Shown here: positions 16,840 through 33,242 of the stretch, one piece after another
How the letters are laid out: each line of letters begins with the position of its first letter
Numbering within the stretch: position 1 is the stretch's first letter
NCBI RefSeq assembly: GCF_011046735.1
Contig: NZ_CP049258.1
Coordinates: forward strand, 6,900,001-6,964,000
Reading direction: 5' to 3'
DNA length: 64,000 bases
Source of the DNA: Nordella sp. HKS 07
GTDB taxonomy: Bacteria > Pseudomonadota > Alphaproteobacteria > Rhizobiales > Aestuariivirgaceae
Notes under the pieces: generated by a model
What the model was told of the DNA's origin: nothing
Databases searched by the model: none
What the model saw: only the letters and a program-made list of their open reading frames with translations
Program-made: the position numbers and the translations under genes

Positions 16840-17997
16840 TTATCCGAGCGCCACCCAGCTGCCGTTGGCGCGGCCCGATTGCAGCACCGCTTCCACGAAG
16901 GCGAGCGCATCGACGCCGTCGGCGCCCGTGGGTGCGAGGAGGCTTAGGGGATCGGGCGCCCGCTTCTCGCGCCGCGCGATAATCTGCTCGGCATAGTCGC
17001 CATAGAGATTGGCGAAAGCCTCGATGAAGCCCTCCGGCAGTCCCGATACGAGACGCGTCGCCGACTTGGCGAGCGGCGACAGCTTGCCGCCGCGATGCAG
17101 CGTCTGGTCGGTGCCGTCGAGAAGGCGCAGATGCAGCTGGTCGGGGAAGGCCTCGTCCCACGCGATATGGCCCGTCTCGCCATAGACTCTGAGACGGAAG
17201 CCGACGCTCTCTCCCGCCGCCACCATGCTGGCCCACAACATGCCGCGCGCGCCATCCTTGAAGCGCAGGAGGATGTTGGCATTGTCCTCGAGCTTGCGGC
17301 CCGCGACCATGGTCGAAAGATCGGCGGCGAGTGTCTGCACTTCGAGCCCGGTCACGAAGCGCAGGAGATGATAGGCATGGGTGCCGATATCGGCAACGAC
17401 GCCGCTCGGTCCGGCGCTCGCGGGATCGGTCCGCCAGGCCTGCTTGACGCCCTCCTGCTCGAGCGGCACCGACAGCCAGCCGAGCGCGAACTCCACTTGC
17501 ACCTGCCGCACCTGTCCGATTCCGCCCTCGGCGATCAGGCCACGTGCATGGCGGATCATCGGATAGCCGGAATAATTGTAGGTCACGCCGAGGAGCCGCT
17601 GCGCCTCCGCCGCGCGCGCCACGAGGTCCTGCGCATCGGCGAGGCTGGTGGCGAGCGGCTTGTCGCAGATGACGGCGATGCCCCGCTCAAGAAAGGCTGA
17701 AGTGATCGCATGATGCGAGAAGTTGGGCGTCACGACGCTCACCGCTTCGATGCCGTCGGGGCGGGCCGCTTCTGCCGCCGCCATCTCGCGATAGTCGCCA
17801 TAGCTCCGGTCGGGCGCGATGAAGCATCGCGCCGCCGACTGGCGCGCCCGCTCCGGATCCGACGACAGCGCGCCGGCGACGAGCTCGAACTTCCCGTCGA
17901 GACGCGCCGCCATGCGATGCGCCTCGCCGATGAAGCCGCCAATGCCGCCGCCGACCATGCCCCAGCGGATCGGTCTGCTCATCGTATTGTTCATCAT
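16840..17997 (-). CDS. Gfo/Idh/MocA-family oxidoreductase
   Basis: The 385-residue protein has an N-terminal NAD(P)-binding Rossmann fold (MVGGGIGGFIGEAHR) and the family's CDKPLA motif with the catalytic-type Lys near residue 120. The C-terminal sheet domain contains DIGTHAYHLLRF with the conserved His. Such enzymes oxidise or reduce sugars and cyclitols. The ATG at 17997 overlaps the stop of the nudK-like gene by 4 bases, so it is the last gene of the glycogen operon. Its link to glycogen is unclear. A role on a released sugar is an inference from position. Confidence 0.87.
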   Translation of the reverse strand: MMNNTMSRPIRWGMVGGGIGGFIGEAHRMAARLDGKFELVAGALSSDPERARQSAARCFIAPDRSYGDYREMAAAEAARPDGIEAVSVVTPNFSHHAITSAFLERGIAVICDKPLATSLADAQDLVARAAEAQRLLGVTYNYSGYPMIRHARGLIAEGGIGQVRQVQVEFALGWLSVPLEQEGVKQAWRTDPASAGPSGVVADIGTHAYHLLRFVTGLEVQTLAADLSTMVAGRKLEDNANILLRFKDGARGMLWASMVAAGESVGFRLRVYGETGHIAWDEAFPDQLHLRLLDGTDQTLHRGGKLSPLAKSATRLVSGLPEGFIEAFANLYGDYAEQIIARREKRAPDPLSLLAPTGADGVDALAFVEAVLQSGRANGSWVALG

Positions 17998-18581
17998 GCC
18001 TGCCCTTCTCTCGCAATCCACAGATGCTGCAACAGGATGATCGTCTTTGCATCGACAATTTCACCTGAGGCCACAAGCTTCATCGCGTCGTCGAGACGCA
18101 TTTCGAGGACTTCGATATCCTCGTCCTCGCCTTCCACGCCGCCGCCCTTGCCGATCCTGTCGGCGGCAGAATAGTCAGCATGGAACAACCAGATGCTCTC
18201 ATTGATGCCACCAGGCGATCCCCAGATGCGCCCCGCCGGCTCGAGGTTGCGCACGCGATAGCCGAGTTCCTCTTCCGCCTCGCGCAGAGCGCAGGCTTCC
18301 GGCGCATCGCCGTCCAGCAGGCCGGCGCAGGCCTCGATCATCATGCCATCAGCGCCGGCGAGATGCGGCGGCAGCCGGAATTGCCGGACCAGCAGCACTG
18401 TTTGACGCGTCGCGTCGAAAGGCAGGATCGCGGCGCCATGACCATGATCATGGATCTCGCGCACCGCCCGCATCATGCTGCCGTCATGCCGCTCGATGTC
18501 GAGCGTGTAGCGCGTCAGCTTGGCCCAGCCGGAATAGACGAGTTCAGCCGAGGCGATGACGATCTTGGGGACAAGGGCCAC
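17994..18581 (-). CDS. NUDIX hydrolase, NudK (GDP-mannose pyrophosphatase)-like
   Basis: The 195-residue protein carries the NUDIX box GLLDGDAPEACALREAEEEL. It lacks the usual Glu seven residues after the first Gly and is one residue shorter than the consensus, as in the NudK subfamily that cleaves GDP-mannose and similar sugar nucleotides. The N-terminal part (ITR-type strands, REIHDHGHGAAILPF) also fits that group. It uses a GTG start that directly abuts the stop of the glgX-malQ gene and overlaps the next gene. In this operon it might act on ADP-glucose or another sugar nucleotide, but that is inference. Confidence 0.8.
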   Translation of the reverse strand: MALVPKIVIASAELVYSGWAKLTRYTLDIERHDGSMMRAVREIHDHGHGAAILPFDATRQTVLLVRQFRLPPHLAGADGMMIEACAGLLDGDAPEACALREAEEELGYRVRNLEPAGRIWGSPGGINESIWLFHADYSAADRIGKGGGVEGEDEDIEVLEMRLDDAMKLVASGEIVDAKTIILLQHLWIAREGQA

Positions 18582-25350
<6,769 letters not shown>

Positions 25351-25354
<4 letters not shown>

Positions 25355-26613
25355 GCCAGCCTGTCGATCATCGGCTGGGTGATCAGGCAGATGCCGCTTT
25401 CGGTGCGGCGGAAGCGCTTGGCATCGAGCACCGGATCATCGCCGACCACCAGTCCTTCCGGGATCTCCACGCCGCGATCGATCACGACGCGCCGCAGTCT
25501 GGCGCTTCTGGCGATATTGACATGCGGCAGCACCACCGCCTGCTCGAGGCGCGAATAAGAATTCACCCTGACCCCGGTGAAGAGCAGCGAATTCTTCACA
25601 CCCGCGCCTGAGATGATGCAGCCCCCGGAAACCATCGAGCTCACCGCCTTGCCGCGCCGCCCGTCCTCGTCATGGACGAATTTTGCCGGCGGCACCAGTT
25701 CGGAATAGGTCCAGATCGGCCAGTTGCGGTCATAGAGATCGAGGGCCGGCACCACATCGGTGAGATCGATATTGGCTTCCCAATAGGCATCGACGGTCCC
25801 GACATCGCGCCAATAGGCCTGGCCTTCGTTTTCCGAGCGCACGCAGGACTGCGTGAAGCGATGCGCCACCGCTTTGCCATGCTTGACGATATAGGGAATG
25901 ATGTTCTTGCCGAAATCGCGTTCCGATCCCTTCTCCGCCGCGTCGCGGCGCAGCTGGTCGAAGAGGAAGGACGTCTTGAACACATAGATGCCCATCGATG
26001 CCAGCGACATGTCGGGCTTGTCCGGCATGCCGGGCGGATCCTTCGGCTTCTCGATGAAGCTCAATATCCTGTCCTTGTCGTCGATATGCATGACGCCGAA
26101 GCCCGACGCCTCCTTGCGTGGTACTTCCAGGCAGCCCACCGTGACATCGGCACCCGAGTCGACATGCTGCTGCAGCATGAGCTCGTAGTCCATTTTGTAG
26201 ATGTGATCGCCCGCCAGGATGACCATATGCTCGGGGCCATAGCTGTCGATGATATCGAGGTTCTGATAGACCGCGTCCGCTGTGCCGGCATACCACTGAT
26301 CCTCGGAGACGCGCTGGCTCGCCGGCAATATGTCGAAGCTCTCGTTGCGTTCCGGGCGCAGGAAGTTCCAGCCGCGCTGGAGATGGCGGATCAGGCTGTG
26401 CGCCTTGTATTGCGTCGCGACGCCGAGGCGGCGGATGCCGGAATTGATCGCATTGGTGAGCGCGAAGTCGATGATGCGGGCCTTGCCACCGAAATAAACG
26501 GCGGGCTTGGCGCGCTTGGCGGTCAGTTCCATGAGCCGCGAACCGCGGCCGCCCGCCAGCACATAGGCCATGGCGTCGCGCGCCAGTGGTGAATGTCTGC
26601 GTGTCTCCCCCAT
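25351..26613 (-). CDS. glgC: Glucose-1-phosphate adenylyltransferase
   Basis: The 420-residue enzyme makes ADP-glucose from ATP and glucose-1-phosphate, the committed step of glycogen synthesis. [12 protein letters not shown] with the [11 protein letters not shown] activator-site Lys, [23 protein letters not shown] and the FIEKPKDP substrate loop are present. A left-handed helix-type C-terminal domain follows. The gene begins 11 bases after the glgB stop. In relatives the enzyme is activated by fructose-6-phosphate and pyruvate. The effector set here cannot be read from the sequence. Confidence 0.96.
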
Positions 26614-26624
26614 CTTCTCCCTCC

Positions 26625-28820
26625 CTATCCTTCGTTTTCGAGGATCAGTGTCGCGAGCGGCGGCAAGGTCAGGAGCGCGCTGGCGGGCCGTCCATGCGAA
26701 GATCTGTTCTCGGCCATGATGGCACCAAAATTGCCCTGGCCGCTACCGCCATAATGTGTGGCGTCCGTATTGATGCGCTCGTGCCACCGTCCGGCAAACG
26801 GCAGCGGCAACAGATAACCCTGTCGCGGCACCGGAGTCAGATTGACAACGACGACCACCGGGCGATGGTTCCCGCCGGACCGGCGCATCCAGGCGAAGAC
26901 CGAATTGTCACGGTCATCGGCAATCAGCCATTCGAAGCCTTCGGCCTCGCAGTCGCGCGCGTGAAGCTGCGGCAGCGCCCGGTAGAGCGTATTGAGATCG
27001 CGTAGCAGCGTCTTGACCCCGCCATGCGAAGCGTGTTGCAGCAATTCCCAATCGAGGCCACGTGCTTCGCTCCATTCGTCACGCTGAGCGAATTCCTGCC
27101 CCATGAACAGCAGCTTCTTGCCGGGATACGCCCACATGAAGGCATAGTAGGCGCGCAGATTGGCGAATTTCTGCCAGTCGTCACCTGCCATCTTGGTGAG
27201 GAGCGAACCTTTTCCATGCACCACCTCGTCATGCGACAGGGGCAGCACGAAATTTTCCGAGAAGGCATAGAGAAGGCCGAAGGTCAGCTCATTATGGTGG
27301 TGCTTGCGGTGGATGGGCTCGCGCGCCAGGTAGGAGAGCGTGTCATGCATGAAACCCATGTTCCATTTGAAGCCGAAGCCGAGACCGCCTTCATGGACAG
27401 GCCGCGACACGCCGGGCCAAGCGGTTGATTCTTCGGCGATCGTGGCGATTCCCTTGTGGGTACCATAGGCGGTGGCATTCATGCGTCTCAGGAAGGCGAT
27501 GGCTTCCTTGTTCTCGCGTCCGCCCTCCTCATTGGGTATCCACTCACCCGCTTTGCGCGAATAGTCGAGATAGAGCATCGAGGCCACGGCATCGACACGC
27601 AGGCCATCGGCATGGAAACGCTCCATCCAGTAGAGCGCATTGTTAACCAGAAATGCCTGCACCTCGGTGCGCCCGAAGTTATAGATCGCGGTATTCCAGT
27701 CGGGATGGAAGCCACGGCGCGGATCGTCATGCTCATAGAGGCTGGTGCCGTCGAAATGCGACAGCCCGTGCTCGTCAGTCGGGAAATGCGCCGGCACCCA
27801 GTCGAGGATGACGCCAAGCCCCAGCGCGTGGGCGCGATCGATGAAATAGGCGAAATCCTGAGGTGCGCCGAAGCGCGCGGTCGGCGCATAGAGTCCGGTC
27901 GGCTGATATCCCCAGGACGGGTCATAGGGATATTCACTGATCGGGAGCAGTTCGATATGGGTGAAACCCATATCGGCGACATAGGGCAGAAGCTCCGCCG
28001 CCAGTTCGCGATAGCTGAGGAAGCTTCCATCGGCATGGCGCTTCCAGGAGCCGAGATGCACCTCGTAAATGGATATCGGGCTACGGTGCTGGTCGTTTTC
28101 CGAGCGCCTCTTCAGATAGTCCGCATCGCTCCAGGCGAAGGGCTCGGGGTTGGCGACGACAGACGCCGTCTTGGGCCGGAGCTCCGATTGGAAGGCGAAG
28201 GGATCGGCCTTCAGCGGCAGAAGCTTGCCCTGGGCGCCGATGATCTCGAATTTGTAGACGGTGCCGGGCAGCAGCTCGGGGACGAATATCTCCCATAGAC
28301 CCGCCCCCAGCCTATGGCGCATCACATGCCGCCTGCCGTCCCAGTGGTTGAAATCGCCGACCACCGAGACGCGCTTGGCGCTGGGCGCCCAGACGGCGAA
28401 GGCGACGCCCGCGATACCTTCATGGCTGATCGCATGCGCGCCGAGCTTATCATAAAGCCTCAGATGCGTGCCTTGGGCAGCGTAGTAGTCATCCATCGGA
28501 CCCAGCACCGGCCCGAAGGAGTAGGGATCGACGAGCGACCACTGGCCGGAAGCGTTGCGCGCCTCGTAGCGCAACGGCACGCGGGTCTTGAGCGCGACCC
28601 GGCCCTCGAAGAAGCCCTGCCCGCCTTTGGGATCGAGTTCTCCTAGCGACTCGCCCTGAAGGTTGAAGGCCGAAACTCTTTCCGCGCCCGGAATGACGAC
28701 GCGTGCTACGTAGGATCCCCTGATTTCGTGAATGCCGAGCCGCGCAAACGGATCGTCATGGCTTCCCGCAACAAGCGCGGCAATCTCCGCTGGGTCGAGT
28801 TGCCATGAAGCCCCTGTCAT
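26625..28820 (-). CDS. glgB: 1,4-alpha-glucan branching enzyme
   Basis: The 731-residue enzyme introduces alpha-1,6 branches into glycogen. There is an N-terminal CBM48 pair and a GH13 barrel with the nucleophile Asp in [15 protein letters not shown], the acid Glu in [12 protein letters not shown] and the third acid in [13 protein letters not shown]. The frame is open to 28865, but ATG 28820 (MTGASWQ) lies 10 bases after the glgP stop and I use it. Confidence 0.96.
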   Translation of the reverse strand: MTGASWQLDPAEIAALVAGSHDDPFARLGIHEIRGSYVARVVIPGAERVSAFNLQGESLGELDPKGGQGFFEGRVALKTRVPLRYEARNASGQWSLVDPYSFGPVLGPMDDYYAAQGTHLRLYDKLGAHAISHEGIAGVAFAVWAPSAKRVSVVGDFNHWDGRRHVMRHRLGAGLWEIFVPELLPGTVYKFEIIGAQGKLLPLKADPFAFQSELRPKTASVVANPEPFAWSDADYLKRRSENDQHRSPISIYEVHLGSWKRHADGSFLSYRELAAELLPYVADMGFTHIELLPISEYPYDPSWGYQPTGLYAPTARFGAPQDFAYFIDRAHALGLGVILDWVPAHFPTDEHGLSHFDGTSLYEHDDPRRGFHPDWNTAIYNFGRTEVQAFLVNNALYWMERFHADGLRVDAVASMLYLDYSRKAGEWIPNEEGGRENKEAIAFLRRMNATAYGTHKGIATIAEESTAWPGVSRPVHEGGLGFGFKWNMGFMHDTLSYLAREPIHRKHHHNELTFGLLYAFSENFVLPLSHDEVVHGKGSLLTKMAGDDWQKFANLRAYYAFMWAYPGKKLLFMGQEFAQRDEWSEARGLDWELLQHASHGGVKTLLRDLNTLYRALPQLHARDCEAEGFEWLIADDRDNSVFAWMRRSGGNHRPVVVVVNLTPVPRQGYLLPLPFAGRWHERINTDATHYGGSGQGNFGAIMAENRSSHGRPASALLTLPPLATLILENEG

Positions 28821-28830
28821 ACACCCCTGC

Positions 28831-31305
28831 TCACAAGGACGGCACGGTCCAGATTTCCCGTGCATAGTCGCGGATCGTCCGGTCGGCCGAGAACCAGGCC
28901 ATATTGGCTGTGTTGAGGATAACCTTCTCGTGCCAGCGCCGGGGATCTACCCACAGATCGTCGACCTGGCGCTGCGCTCGTGAATAGGCGGCAAAATCGG
29001 CGGCGACCATAAACCAGTCGCTCGAATTGAGCGCATCGATGATACCCTTGTAGCGATCCGGCTCGCCTGGCGAGAAGACGCCTGCCCCCAACATATTCAG
29101 CACGTCTCTAAGTTCCGGCGTCGTCTCGATGACGGCGCGCGGCGCATAGCCTTGCGCGCGGCGTTGCGCCACTTCTTCGGCGGTCATGCCGAAGATCACG
29201 ATATTGTCGGCGCCGACATGCTCGCGGATTTCGACATTGGCGCCGTCAAGCGTGCCAATGGTGAGCGCGCCATTGAGCGCGAACTTCATGTTGCCGGTGC
29301 CGGAGGCCTCCATGCCGGCTGTCGAGATCTGCTCGGAGAGGTCGGCGGCCGGCACGATCAATTCGGCAAGGCTTACATTGTAGTTGGGGATGAAGGCGAC
29401 CTTGATCAGGCCACGCACTGCCGGATCGGCATTGATCACGCGGGCCACGTCATTGGCGAGCCGGATGATAAGCTTCGCCTGCGAATAGCTCGCGGCCGCC
29501 TTACCACCGAAGATCTTCACCCGCGGCACCCAGTCCTTTTCCGGATGCGAGCGAATCTGGTTGTAGCTGGAGATCGTCTCCAGGATGTTGAGCAGCTGGC
29601 GCTTATATTCGTGGATGCGCTTCACCTGGACATCGAAAAGCGCCGATGGATCGACCTTGAGGCCCATCCGCTCCTGGACCTCACGCGCGAGCCTCATCTT
29701 GTTGGCGCGCTTGACCTCGGCGAAGCGCGCCTGAAACGCGGCATCCCCGGCGAGCTTATTCAGGTCAACCAGCAAGTCCAGATCGTCCAGGACCTTGTCG
29801 CCGATCGCCTCGGTGACGAGCTTCGTCAGTCCGTCATTGGCCTGGAAAAGCCAGCGCCTGGGCGTGATGCCATTCGTCTTGTTGGTGATCCGATCCGGGA
29901 AAAGATCGTTCAGATCGCGGAAGACAGTGGACTTCATGAGCTCGGTATGGAGGCCTGAGACTCCATTGACCTTGTGCGAGCCGGCGAAGGCGAGCTGCCC
30001 CATGCGCACCCGCCTGCCATCATGCTCATCGATCAGCGACAGCGCCGCCAGTTGCGCGTCGCTCGCCGACCTCGAGCGCGCCTCCTGCAGCAATTTGGCG
30101 TTGATGGCATAGATGATCTGCATATGCCGGGGCAGCAACCGCTCGAAGAGATGCACTGGCCACGTTTCGAGCGCTTCCGGCAGCAGCGTGTGGTTGGTGT
30201 AGGAGATCGCGGCGGTGGTGAGCTTCCAGGCCGCATCCCAGTCAAGCCCGTTGAGGTCGACGAGGATGCGCATGAGCTCGGCGACAGCGACCGCCGGATG
30301 CGTGTCGTTGAGCTGGATCGCCACCTTCTCCGGCAGGCTTTCGAGCGAGCCAAACTGCTTCACATGCCGGCGCAGCAGATCCTGCAGCGACGCGGACACG
30401 AAGAAATATTCCTGGCGCAGGCGCAGTTCCTGCCCGGCCGGGGTGCTGTCGGAAGGATAGAGCACCTGGGTGATCGTCTCCGCCCGGTTCTGCTCAGCGA
30501 GCGCCCCCAGATGGTCGCCGCGATTGAAGGCGTCCAGACGGATCGGATCGAGCGCCTGGGCGCTCCACAGCCGCAACGTATTGACGCGCTTGCCGCGCCA
30601 GCCGGCGATGGGCGTGTCGAAGGCCACCGCCTGCACCGTCTCGCTCGGCCGCCAGCTGTGCTTGAGAGAATTGTCGTCCCGCTCGACGGTCTCGACCGTG
30701 CCGCCGAAGCCGATATCATAGGCGGCTTCGCGCCGCTCGAACTCCCACGGATTGCCATGGGCGAGCCAGTCTTCCGGCAGCTCGATCTGCTGGCCGTCCT
30801 TGATCTTCTGCTTGAAGAGTCCGTGCTGATAGCGGATGCCGTAGCCATAGGCCGGGATGCCGACGCTCGCCATGCTCTCCATGAAACAGGCGGCAAGCCG
30901 TCCAAGACCGCCATTGCCGAGCGCGGCGTCGGGCTCAAGTGCCTCGACCAGATCGAGATCGACATTGAGGCTCTTGAGTGCCTGGGTGACGGGCTCGACG
31001 AGACCGAGATTGCTCATCGCGTCGCGCAGCAGCCGGCCGATGAGAAACTCGAGCGACAGATAATAGACGCGCTTGGCGCTCTTGGCATAGGCATCGCGCG
31101 TCGAATTCATCCAATGGTCGATGACACGGTCGCGCACCGCATGGATAGTCGCCGCCAGCCAGTCATGATTGCGCGCCACCAGCGGGTCCTTGCCCACCGT
31201 GTAAGCGAGCTTCTCCAGGATCTCGGAACGTAACGTTGCGGCATCGGTGCGGCGCGGCGCCGGTTTCGGCGCATCGGGATGGATTTGCGTGACGGTCTGA
31301 ACCAT
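28831..31305 (-). CDS. glgP: Glycogen/alpha-glucan phosphorylase
   Basis: The 824-residue GT35 enzyme releases glucose-1-phosphate from glycogen using pyridoxal phosphate. The PLP-lysine region reads EASGTGNMKFALNGALTIGT, and GNGGLGRLAACFMESM and the active-site NGITPRRWL region are present. It is the first gene of the glycogen operon. GAGGA precedes the ATG. The operon therefore starts with a degradation gene and continues with the synthesis genes. It is divergent from the hydroxypyruvate isomerase gene across about 100 bp. Confidence 0.96.
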   Translation of the reverse strand: MVQTVTQIHPDAPKPAPRRTDAATLRSEILEKLAYTVGKDPLVARNHDWLAATIHAVRDRVIDHWMNSTRDAYAKSAKRVYYLSLEFLIGRLLRDAMSNLGLVEPVTQALKSLNVDLDLVEALEPDAALGNGGLGRLAACFMESMASVGIPAYGYGIRYQHGLFKQKIKDGQQIELPEDWLAHGNPWEFERREAAYDIGFGGTVETVERDDNSLKHSWRPSETVQAVAFDTPIAGWRGKRVNTLRLWSAQALDPIRLDAFNRGDHLGALAEQNRAETITQVLYPSDSTPAGQELRLRQEYFFVSASLQDLLRRHVKQFGSLESLPEKVAIQLNDTHPAVAVAELMRILVDLNGLDWDAAWKLTTAAISYTNHTLLPEALETWPVHLFERLLPRHMQIIYAINAKLLQEARSRSASDAQLAALSLIDEHDGRRVRMGQLAFAGSHKVNGVSGLHTELMKSTVFRDLNDLFPDRITNKTNGITPRRWLFQANDGLTKLVTEAIGDKVLDDLDLLVDLNKLAGDAAFQARFAEVKRANKMRLAREVQERMGLKVDPSALFDVQVKRIHEYKRQLLNILETISSYNQIRSHPEKDWVPRVKIFGGKAAASYSQAKLIIRLANDVARVINADPAVRGLIKVAFIPNYNVSLAELIVPAADLSEQISTAGMEASGTGNMKFALNGALTIGTLDGANVEIREHVGADNIVIFGMTAEEVAQRRAQGYAPRAVIETTPELRDVLNMLGAGVFSPGEPDRYKGIIDALNSSDWFMVAADFAAYSRAQRQVDDLWVDPRRWHEKVILNTANMAWFSADRTIRDYAREIWTVPSL

Positions 31306-31406
31306 GGGTCCTCAAGCGCGGGATGCGCGATCCAACTCATCGTGATCTGGTGGTTTATGGTCTAGTATAACGCGACGAACGGCAAGACTAATCGACGAGG
31401 TCCAAG

Positions 31407-32192
31407 ATGCCGCGCTTTGCCGCGAATTTGAGCATGTTGTTTCAAGAAATGCCCTTTCTGGAGCGCTTCGCGGCCGCCGCCGAAGCGGGCTTCACCGGCG
31501 TCGAATTTCTGTTTCCCTATGAGTTCGACAAGGCCGAGATCGTCAAACAGCGAGCCGAGGCCGGACTTGCCCAAATTTTGTTCAATACGCCCCCTGGCGA
31601 CTGGGCGGCGGGCGAGCGGGGCGCCGCCGCCCTGCCGCGTAAGCGCGAGCTCTTCCGGAAGCAGTATGAGCAGGCTCTCGATTATGCCGGGGCGCTGGCC
31701 AATCCGCGCATTCACGTGATGGCCGGGATTCCCGCACCCGATGACGACATCCCTGCCTGCGAAAGGTGCTTCGTCGAGAATCTGCGCTGGGCGGGCGAAC
31801 TTGCACAGTCCCGCGGCATCACCCTCCTCATCGAGCCGCTCAACCTGGTCGACATGCCGGGCTATTTCCTGACATCGGCGGATCAGGCGGCGCATATTCT
31901 GACGGCCGTCGCTCTGCCCCATGTGAAACTGCAATATGATATCTACCATCAGCAGATGAGCCGCGGCGCCGTCGCCGAAACGTTGCGTCGCCACTTTGCG
32001 CTCATAGGCCACATCCAGGTTGCCGGCGTCCCTGGTCGCAACGAGCCCGACTCAAACCAGGAACTCAACCTGCCCTATCTCTTCGGGCTCATTGACGAAC
32101 TCGGCTATGACGGCTGGATCGGCTGCGAATATCGCCCCCGCGCCGGCACGCGCGAAGGTCTCGGCTGGCTCAAGACCTATGGCATCGGATAA
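31407..32192 (+). CDS. hyi: Hydroxypyruvate isomerase
   Basis: The 261-residue TIM-barrel protein matches the Hyi family, which interconverts hydroxypyruvate and tartronate semialdehyde. It starts MPRFAANLSMLFQEMPFLER. LLIEPLN carries a metal Glu, LQYDIYHQQ an Asp-His pair, GHIQVAGVPGRNEPD a His, and GCEYRPRAGT the last Glu. GAGGT precedes ATG 31407. The neighbour on the left is the divergent glg operon. With glcDEF at the end of the window it suggests a glyoxylate/glycerate route, though the two loci are far apart. A related 3-dehydrotetronate-type isomerase is the main alternative. Confidence 0.87.
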   Translation: MPRFAANLSMLFQEMPFLERFAAAAEAGFTGVEFLFPYEFDKAEIVKQRAEAGLAQILFNTPPGDWAAGERGAAALPRKRELFRKQYEQALDYAGALANPRIHVMAGIPAPDDDIPACERCFVENLRWAGELAQSRGITLLIEPLNLVDMPGYFLTSADQAAHILTAVALPHVKLQYDIYHQQMSRGAVAETLRRHFALIGHIQVAGVPGRNEPDSNQELNLPYLFGLIDELGYDGWIGCEYRPRAGTREGLGWLKTYGIG

Positions 32193-32224
32193 AAAAGAAG
32201 CGGGAGTCCGACAGGAACTCCCGC
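32189..32224 (-). terminator. Terminator shared by two convergent genes
   Basis: Stem GCGGGAGT/ACTCCCGC (32200-32207 and 32217-32224). On the minus strand it is followed by TTCTTTTTTA, giving a good Rho-independent terminator for the secreted protein at 32240-32638. The A-run on the other side may serve the isomerase gene less well. Confidence 0.8.
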
Positions 32225-32239
32225 AGTGATGGCACGAGA

Positions 32240-32638
32240 CTAAGCTCTCCACATGCGCCCGTTGCGCGCATCCACATAAATGACCACCGACCGTCCATTG
32301 CGACTTCCGATGAATGAGTAGGTCCGTCCATCGCAATCGCGAGCTTTGACATTCCTGAAGCCGTTATTGCGGACGATCCGGCGCGCTTCACCGCAGCTCA
32401 AACGGCCAGGGCGGACGGCGGCATAATCATCATCATAGCCGCCGCGGAAACGAGGATAGCGGTTGTAGTCGTACCAGCCGTAGCCGTCATAGTAGCGGTA
32501 ACGCGGGGCGACTTGATAGCTATAGAAAGGCACGCCGAAATGGATGTCGACATCCGTATCAGCCAGCGCTGACGGCATGGAACCAACAAGCCCCAGCGGC
32601 AATGCGATACTGCAGGCGAGCAATGTGTTCCTCAACAT
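32240..32638 (-). CDS. Small secreted protein with a C-terminal SC...WRA domain (paralogue 1)
   Basis: The 132-residue precursor has a Sec signal peptide (MLRNTLLACSIALPLGLVGS, cleavage likely after ALA near residue 27), then a Tyr- and Arg-rich middle (YRYYDGYGWYDYNRYP). A C-terminal domain of about 50 residues follows (SCGEARRIVRNNGFRNVKAR through NGRMWRA). That domain is shared with the next gene upstream. Two Cys residues in it could form a disulfide. ATG 32638 has GGAGG upstream; an ATG at 32674 is less likely. Function is not known. It is expected in the periplasm or outside the cell. Confidence 0.82.
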   Translation of the reverse strand: MLRNTLLACSIALPLGLVGSMPSALADTDVDIHFGVPFYSYQVAPRYRYYDGYGWYDYNRYPRFRGGYDDDYAAVRPGRLSCGEARRIVRNNGFRNVKARDCDGRTYSFIGSRNGRSVVIYVDARNGRMWRA

Positions 32639-32741
32639 GAGTTTACCTCCATAGTTGACTTCGAAGGTAAACAAGTCCCGCCGGTGCAGAGTTCCTACAC
32701 GTTGCTTTACTGTTTGTTACAGCCAAAAACTCGCAGAAGAA

Positions 32742-32771
32742 CGAGAGAGTTCCATTACCGGAGCTCTCTCG
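32742..32771 (-). terminator. Terminator-like hairpin after paralogue 2
   Basis: Stem CGAGAGAG/CTCTCTCG (32742-32749 and 32764-32771), 16 bases beyond the stop of the gene at 32787. On the minus strand it is followed by TTCTTCTGCGAGTTTTT. It separates the two paralogues into different transcripts or lowers read-through. Confidence 0.65.
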
Positions 32772-32786
32772 CATCGGAAAGGCGAG

Positions 32787-33113
32787 CTAGGCGCGCCAGA
32801 TATGGCCATTCTGCGAATTAACGTGCAGGACCACCGCCTGGCCATTGCGGGTCGCGTGGAACGTATAGGTCTTGTTGTCGCAGTCACGCGCCTTCACATG
32901 GCTGTAGCCGTCGGCGCGGATCTTCCGCTCGGCCGCGGCGCAGCTCATCGCCGTATGATGCATGACCGGTGCCGCCGCAGGCTTCTGCTCCGACGGGATC
33001 GGCTGGACCGGAATATAGTAGTGCGTGTTGTAGTCGGCGAACGCTACGCCCGACAGTCCGAACATGCCGAGAGGGAGCGCCACGGCGGCGGCTAAGGCGA
33101 GTTTGCTGAACAT
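32787..33113 (-). CDS. Small secreted protein with a C-terminal SC...WRA domain (paralogue 2)
   Basis: The 108-residue precursor has a signal peptide (MFSKLALAAAVALPLGMFGL, cleavage likely after FA near residue 26). The C-terminal domain (SCAAAERKIRADGYSHVKAR through NGHIWRA) aligns with that of the neighbouring 132-residue protein over about 50 residues, including both Cys, VKARDCD, TY-F, RNG and the WRA end. It lacks the Tyr-rich middle and has a short Pro-rich segment. ATG 33113 follows GGAGA. The two genes look like a tandem duplication. Function unknown. Confidence 0.82.
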   Translation of the reverse strand: MFSKLALAAAVALPLGMFGLSGVAFADYNTHYYIPVQPIPSEQKPAAAPVMHHTAMSCAAAERKIRADGYSHVKARDCDNKTYTFHATRNGQAVVLHVNSQNGHIWRA

Positions 33114-33242
33114 GGGAGTCTCCATGGACGAGGTTAAGTTACCTGTGGAGAAACCGCACCCAAGCGCTGCCGTTCCCGCTGAATCGGGTTAAATTTTGTT
33201 ATTCATTTCCGAGGCTTAGATGAACTTCTGGTAAGTTTTCGT

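Noticed and set aside
28821-28865. Upstream start of glgB at 28865
   Set aside because: It lies inside glgP and adds a Cys-rich leader unlike other GlgB proteins.
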